This document shows, piece by piece, positions 61,336-64,000 of a stretch of DNA of 64,000 nt (position 1 is the first letter of the stretch; every line of letters begins with the position of its first letter). The position numbers and the translations under genes are program-made. Location of the stretch: contig NZ_CP125640.1 of NCBI RefSeq assembly GCF_030053155.1, forward strand, positions 2,108,001 to 2,172,000, given 5' to 3'. The notes beneath the pieces were generated by a model. It was given only the letters and a program-made list of their open reading frames with translations. It ran no database searches and was not told the origin of the DNA. Source of the stretch: Rhizobium sp. BT03. Lineage in GTDB: Bacteria > Pseudomonadota > Alphaproteobacteria > Rhizobiales > Rhizobiaceae.

Positions 61336-63128
61336 TGGAAAAAAACCGCAATTACTTCATTGCGATCGCTCTCTCGGTGCTGATCGTCCTCGGCTGGCAG
61401 TTTCTCTATATGAATCCGCGCATCGAGGCCCAGCGCAAGGCGCAGGAAGCCCAGAAGGCGCAGCAGAAGACCGAACAGGTGCAGCAGCCCGCGGCCGACG
61501 GCGCGACGCCGGCTCCGACGAGCGGCACGGCGCCCTCCGGTCAGGCCGTCGCCACGGCGACGCTCGAACAGGCGCTCGCAAAGAACCCGCGCGTTGTCAT
61601 CGATACCCCTGCACTTTCCGGCTCGATCAACCTTGCCGGCGCCCGGCTCGACGACCTGAAGCTCAAGGGCTATCACGAGACCGTCGACGACTCGAGCCCG
61701 ACCATCACCCTGTTCAGCCCGGCGGAAACCAAGGACGGCTACTTCACCGAACTCGGCTATATCGGCAGCGATGCGACGGGCAGCGTTCCCGGCGCCTCGA
61801 CGCTCTGGACCGCGCCCGAGGGCGCCAAGCTTACCGACAAGACGCCGGTGACGCTTTCCTACACCAATGACAAGGGCCTGACCTTCACCCGGACGATTTC
61901 CGTCGACGAGCGCTACATGTTCACCGTCGCCGACAAGATCGAAAATACCGGCCAGGCTCCTGTATCGCTGTCTTCCTACGGCCGTGTCACGCGTTACAAC
62001 AAGCCGACGACGCCCTCGGTCTACGTGCTGCATGAAGGCTTCATCGGCGTCATCGGCGACGACGGCCTCGTCGAAACCAAATATACCGCCGTCGAGAAGG
62101 AAGCCGTCATGCCGGCGAAATCCACCGGCGGCTGGCTTGGCATTACCGACAAATACTGGGCCGCGACGATCGTTCCGCCGCAGACGTCAGCCTATGAAGC
62201 GCGCTTCTCGCATTTTGCCGATGGCCAGCCACGCTATCAGGCCGACTACAAGGACGATGCCTTCACCGTCGCGCCGGGCCAATCGATCGAGCTCAAGAAC
62301 CTCGTCTTCGCCGGCGCCAAGGAAGTGCCTGTCATCGACGGCTACGAGGCCAGCTATTCGATCCCGAAGTTCGACCGGCTGATCGACTGGGGCTGGTTCT
62401 ATTTCATCACCAAGCCGATGTTCAAGCTGATGGACTTCTTCTATCGCTTCTTCGGCAATTTCGGCGTGGCGATCCTGTGCACCACCATCGTCGTCAAGGC
62501 GGCGTTCTTTCCGCTCGCCAGCAAGCAATATGCGTCGATGGCGAACATGAAGCGCATGCAGCCGAAGATGGAGGAGTTGAAGGCGAAATTCGCCGACGAC
62601 CGCATGGGCCTGCAGCAGGCGACGATGCAGCTCTACAAGGAAGAGAAGATCAATCCGATCGCCGGCTGCTGGCCGGTGGCGCTGCAGATCCCGATCTTCT
62701 TCTCGCTCTACAAGGTGATCTACATCACCATCGAAATGCGGCACGCGCCGTTCTTCGGCTGGATCAAGGACCTTTCCGCCCCCGATCCGACGACGATCGT
62801 CAATCTGTTCGGCTTGCTGCCCTTCGAAGCGCCGACCATTCTGCATCTCGGCGTCTGGCCGCTGATCATGGGCGTCACCATGTTCGTGCAGATGCGCATG
62901 AACCCGACGCCGCCCGATCCGACGCAGGCGATGATCTTCAACTGGATGCCGCTGGTGTTCATGTTCATGCTGGCAAGCTTCCCGGCCGGCCTCGTCATCT
63001 ACTGGGCCTGGAACAACACGCTCTCGGTCGCGCAGCAGTCGGTGATCATGAAGCGCCAAGGCGTCAAGGTCGAGCTCTTCGACAATCTGAAGGGCCTGTT
63101 CCGACGAAAAACGGCGCCGTCGAAATGA
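61332..63128 (+). CDS. yidC: Membrane protein insertase YidC
   Basis: A 598-residue inner-membrane insertase of the Gram-negative type. It has an N-terminal anchor (about residues 6-24), a large periplasmic domain (about 60-345), and five C-terminal hydrophobic segments with the conserved hydrophilic-groove arginine region and [20 protein letters not shown]. Two consecutive ATG codons are present at 61332. It is the last gene of the operon; a strong terminator follows 33 bases later. Confidence 0.97.
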   Translation: MMEKNRNYFIAIALSVLIVLGWQFLYMNPRIEAQRKAQEAQKAQQKTEQVQQPAADGATPAPTSGTAPSGQAVATATLEQALAKNPRVVIDTPALSGSINLAGARLDDLKLKGYHETVDDSSPTITLFSPAETKDGYFTELGYIGSDATGSVPGASTLWTAPEGAKLTDKTPVTLSYTNDKGLTFTRTISVDERYMFTVADKIENTGQAPVSLSSYGRVTRYNKPTTPSVYVLHEGFIGVIGDDGLVETKYTAVEKEAVMPAKSTGGWLGITDKYWAATIVPPQTSAYEARFSHFADGQPRYQADYKDDAFTVAPGQSIELKNLVFAGAKEVPVIDGYEASYSIPKFDRLIDWGWFYFITKPMFKLMDFFYRFFGNFGVAILCTTIVVKAAFFPLASKQYASMANMKRMQPKMEELKAKFADDRMGLQQATMQLYKEEKINPIAGCWPVALQIPIFFSLYKVIYITIEMRHAPFFGWIKDLSAPDPTTIVNLFGLLPFEAPTILHLGVWPLIMGVTMFVQMRMNPTPPDPTQAMIFNWMPLVFMFMLASFPAGLVIYWAWNNTLSVAQQSVIMKRQGVKVELFDNLKGLFRRKTAPSK

Positions 63129-63160
63129 CGCAGCTGCCTATTGCAGCAGGTTAATGTGCT

Positions 63161-63194
63161 ACAGAAAAGCCCCGCTCCGGCGGGGCTTTTCTGT
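63161..63194. terminator. Bidirectional terminator
   Basis: Perfect 15-base arms ACAGAAAAGCCCCGC and GCGGGGCTTTTCTGT with a four-base loop. A-run and T-run on either side of the GC stem let it serve both yidC and the convergent O-methyltransferase gene. Confidence 0.93.
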
Positions 63195-63231
63195 TCGTAT
63201 CGGTGAGCAATCACCCTGCACCGACGCGGCT

Positions 63232-63888
63232 TCAGGCAGCGCGCATGGAAAGCTCGATATCTTCGGAAAACGGCGTCGACATGTAACCGCGGCCAGGCGC
63301 GCGCACGTGGCCGAGGTATTCCGGGCAGGCGTCGGCATCGTCGGCGATGACAATCGCTCCCTGCCGGAGGCGACCTTCCAGGATGTGCAAAATCTCCAGA
63401 TAGAGCGGCTTTGCGCCGTCCATTAGGACCAGATCTATGCTGCCGGGAAGATCGGCGCCGAGGGTTTCAAGCGCATCGCCCTGCCGAAACTCGACGAGAT
63501 CGGCAAGCCCGGCCGCCGCAAGGTTATGCCGTGCTCTGGAGATCTTGTCGGGCTCGAACTCGGTGGTGATCAGCCGGCCGCCGCCGTTATCGCGTAATGC
63601 GGCGGCGAGATAGAGCGTGGAAATGCCGAACGACGTGCCGAACTCGACGATCTCACGTGCTCCACTGGCGCGTGCCAGCATATAGAGCAACTCGCCGGTC
63701 CGGCGCGACACGGGCAGCCACAGGTCCTTTATCAGGCCGTAGAAATTGCGGTATTCCGTCTTGCTGTGGAAGAGGCGATCCCGCTCCTCCTGCGACAGTG
63801 CCGCCAGGCCGGGGCTCGTCGCCTTGTCGGCCTCTTCGAACAAATGCTCGAGCAGCGGCGCGAGCGGTGCGGTCGTTAACGTGGTCAT
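63232..63888 (-). CDS. O-methyltransferase (family 3)
   Basis: A 218-residue SAM-dependent methyltransferase. The SAM-binding segment is IVEFGTSFGISTLYLAAAL, followed by TTEFEPDKISRARHNL and the metal-site-like LVLMDGAKPLYLEIL. It resembles caffeoyl-CoA-type and rhizobial small-molecule O-methyltransferases. It is convergent with yidC and shares its terminator. The region upstream (63889-63977) is AT-rich and divergent to a possible gene cut by the window edge. Confidence 0.86.
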   Translation of the reverse strand: MTTLTTAPLAPLLEHLFEEADKATSPGLAALSQEERDRLFHSKTEYRNFYGLIKDLWLPVSRRTGELLYMLARASGAREIVEFGTSFGISTLYLAAALRDNGGGRLITTEFEPDKISRARHNLAAAGLADLVEFRQGDALETLGADLPGSIDLVLMDGAKPLYLEILHILEGRLRQGAIVIADDADACPEYLGHVRAPGRGYMSTPFSEDIELSMRAA

Positions 63889-63977
63889 GGCAAATCCTTT
63901 GTCGAGAGCGTTGTTGTGCCGATCGAAAAAATACGATTAATTCGTCGCATTCGCTAATCGCATCCGGGAGCCTGGAA

Positions 63978-64000
63978 ATGGCCGATCGCCCAAGCTCTGA
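63978..64000 (+). CDS. Possible start of a gene cut by the right edge
   Basis: ATG at 63978 reads MADRPSS and runs off the window; GGGAG lies seven bases upstream. It is divergent from the O-methyltransferase and could be a regulator, but only seven codons are visible. Confidence 0.35.

Overview
The window reads as chromosomal DNA from a fast-growing Rhizobium of the R. etli / R. leguminosarum type. The evidence is high GC codon use, a complete frcBCAK fructose-transport operon next to frcR, a DUF982 gene, an alpha-r14 ('cuckoo') small RNA, and about ten copies of a rhizobial intergenic mosaic repeat with CTTCTCCCCG...CGGGG palindromes. Housekeeping genes dominate both ends and the first half; the 40.4-56.3 kb stretch is more accessory.

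1-11 kb: a zinc alcohol dehydrogenase cut by the left edge; cutC behind a LysR-type regulator with two winged-helix domains; a four-gene osmoprotectant ABC importer in the order of E. coli yehZYXW (binding protein, permease, ATPase, permease); a glyoxalase I; a family 2 beta-mannosidase; and a PRC-barrel protein behind a general-stress (EcfG-type) promoter.

11-24 kb: fadD with a palindromic operator over its -35, then pgi, otsA, frk, pyrE, a TetR regulator divergent from a DUF1772 membrane protein, a glyoxalase-fold protein, a diguanylate cyclase and pyrC. 23.6-29.3 kb: the fructose locus frcBCAK on the minus strand, with frcR and a RbsD/FucU mutarotase on the plus strand.

29-40 kb: a GGDEF-EAL protein flanked by a second repeat family, a hydroxyproline/proline-type racemase with its FAD partner, a DUF900 lipoprotein, the anti-Shine-Dalgarno cuckoo RNA, an aldo/keto reductase, a methyltransferase-TetR pair and three small exported proteins.

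40-56 kb (accessory): a MATE transporter plus class III nucleotide cyclase with AT-richer codons; an exported crotonase-fold protein and two alpha/beta hydrolases facing a TetR regulator across a duplicated 14-bp operator; a methyltransferase; a winged-helix protein whose 5' region is duplicated 5.8 kb away as a pseudogene; a secreted protein with a SecD-like domain; an SDR/flavoprotein pair with a divergent LysR regulator; several unknown small proteins; and an orphan DNA methyltransferase lying against the 3' end of tRNA-Arg(ACG).

56-64 kb: tRNA-Arg, a histidine kinase, a chemoreceptor, the rpmH-rnpA-yidC operon with its promoter and strong terminator, and an O-methyltransferase. No transposase, integrase, CRISPR array or rRNA was seen.
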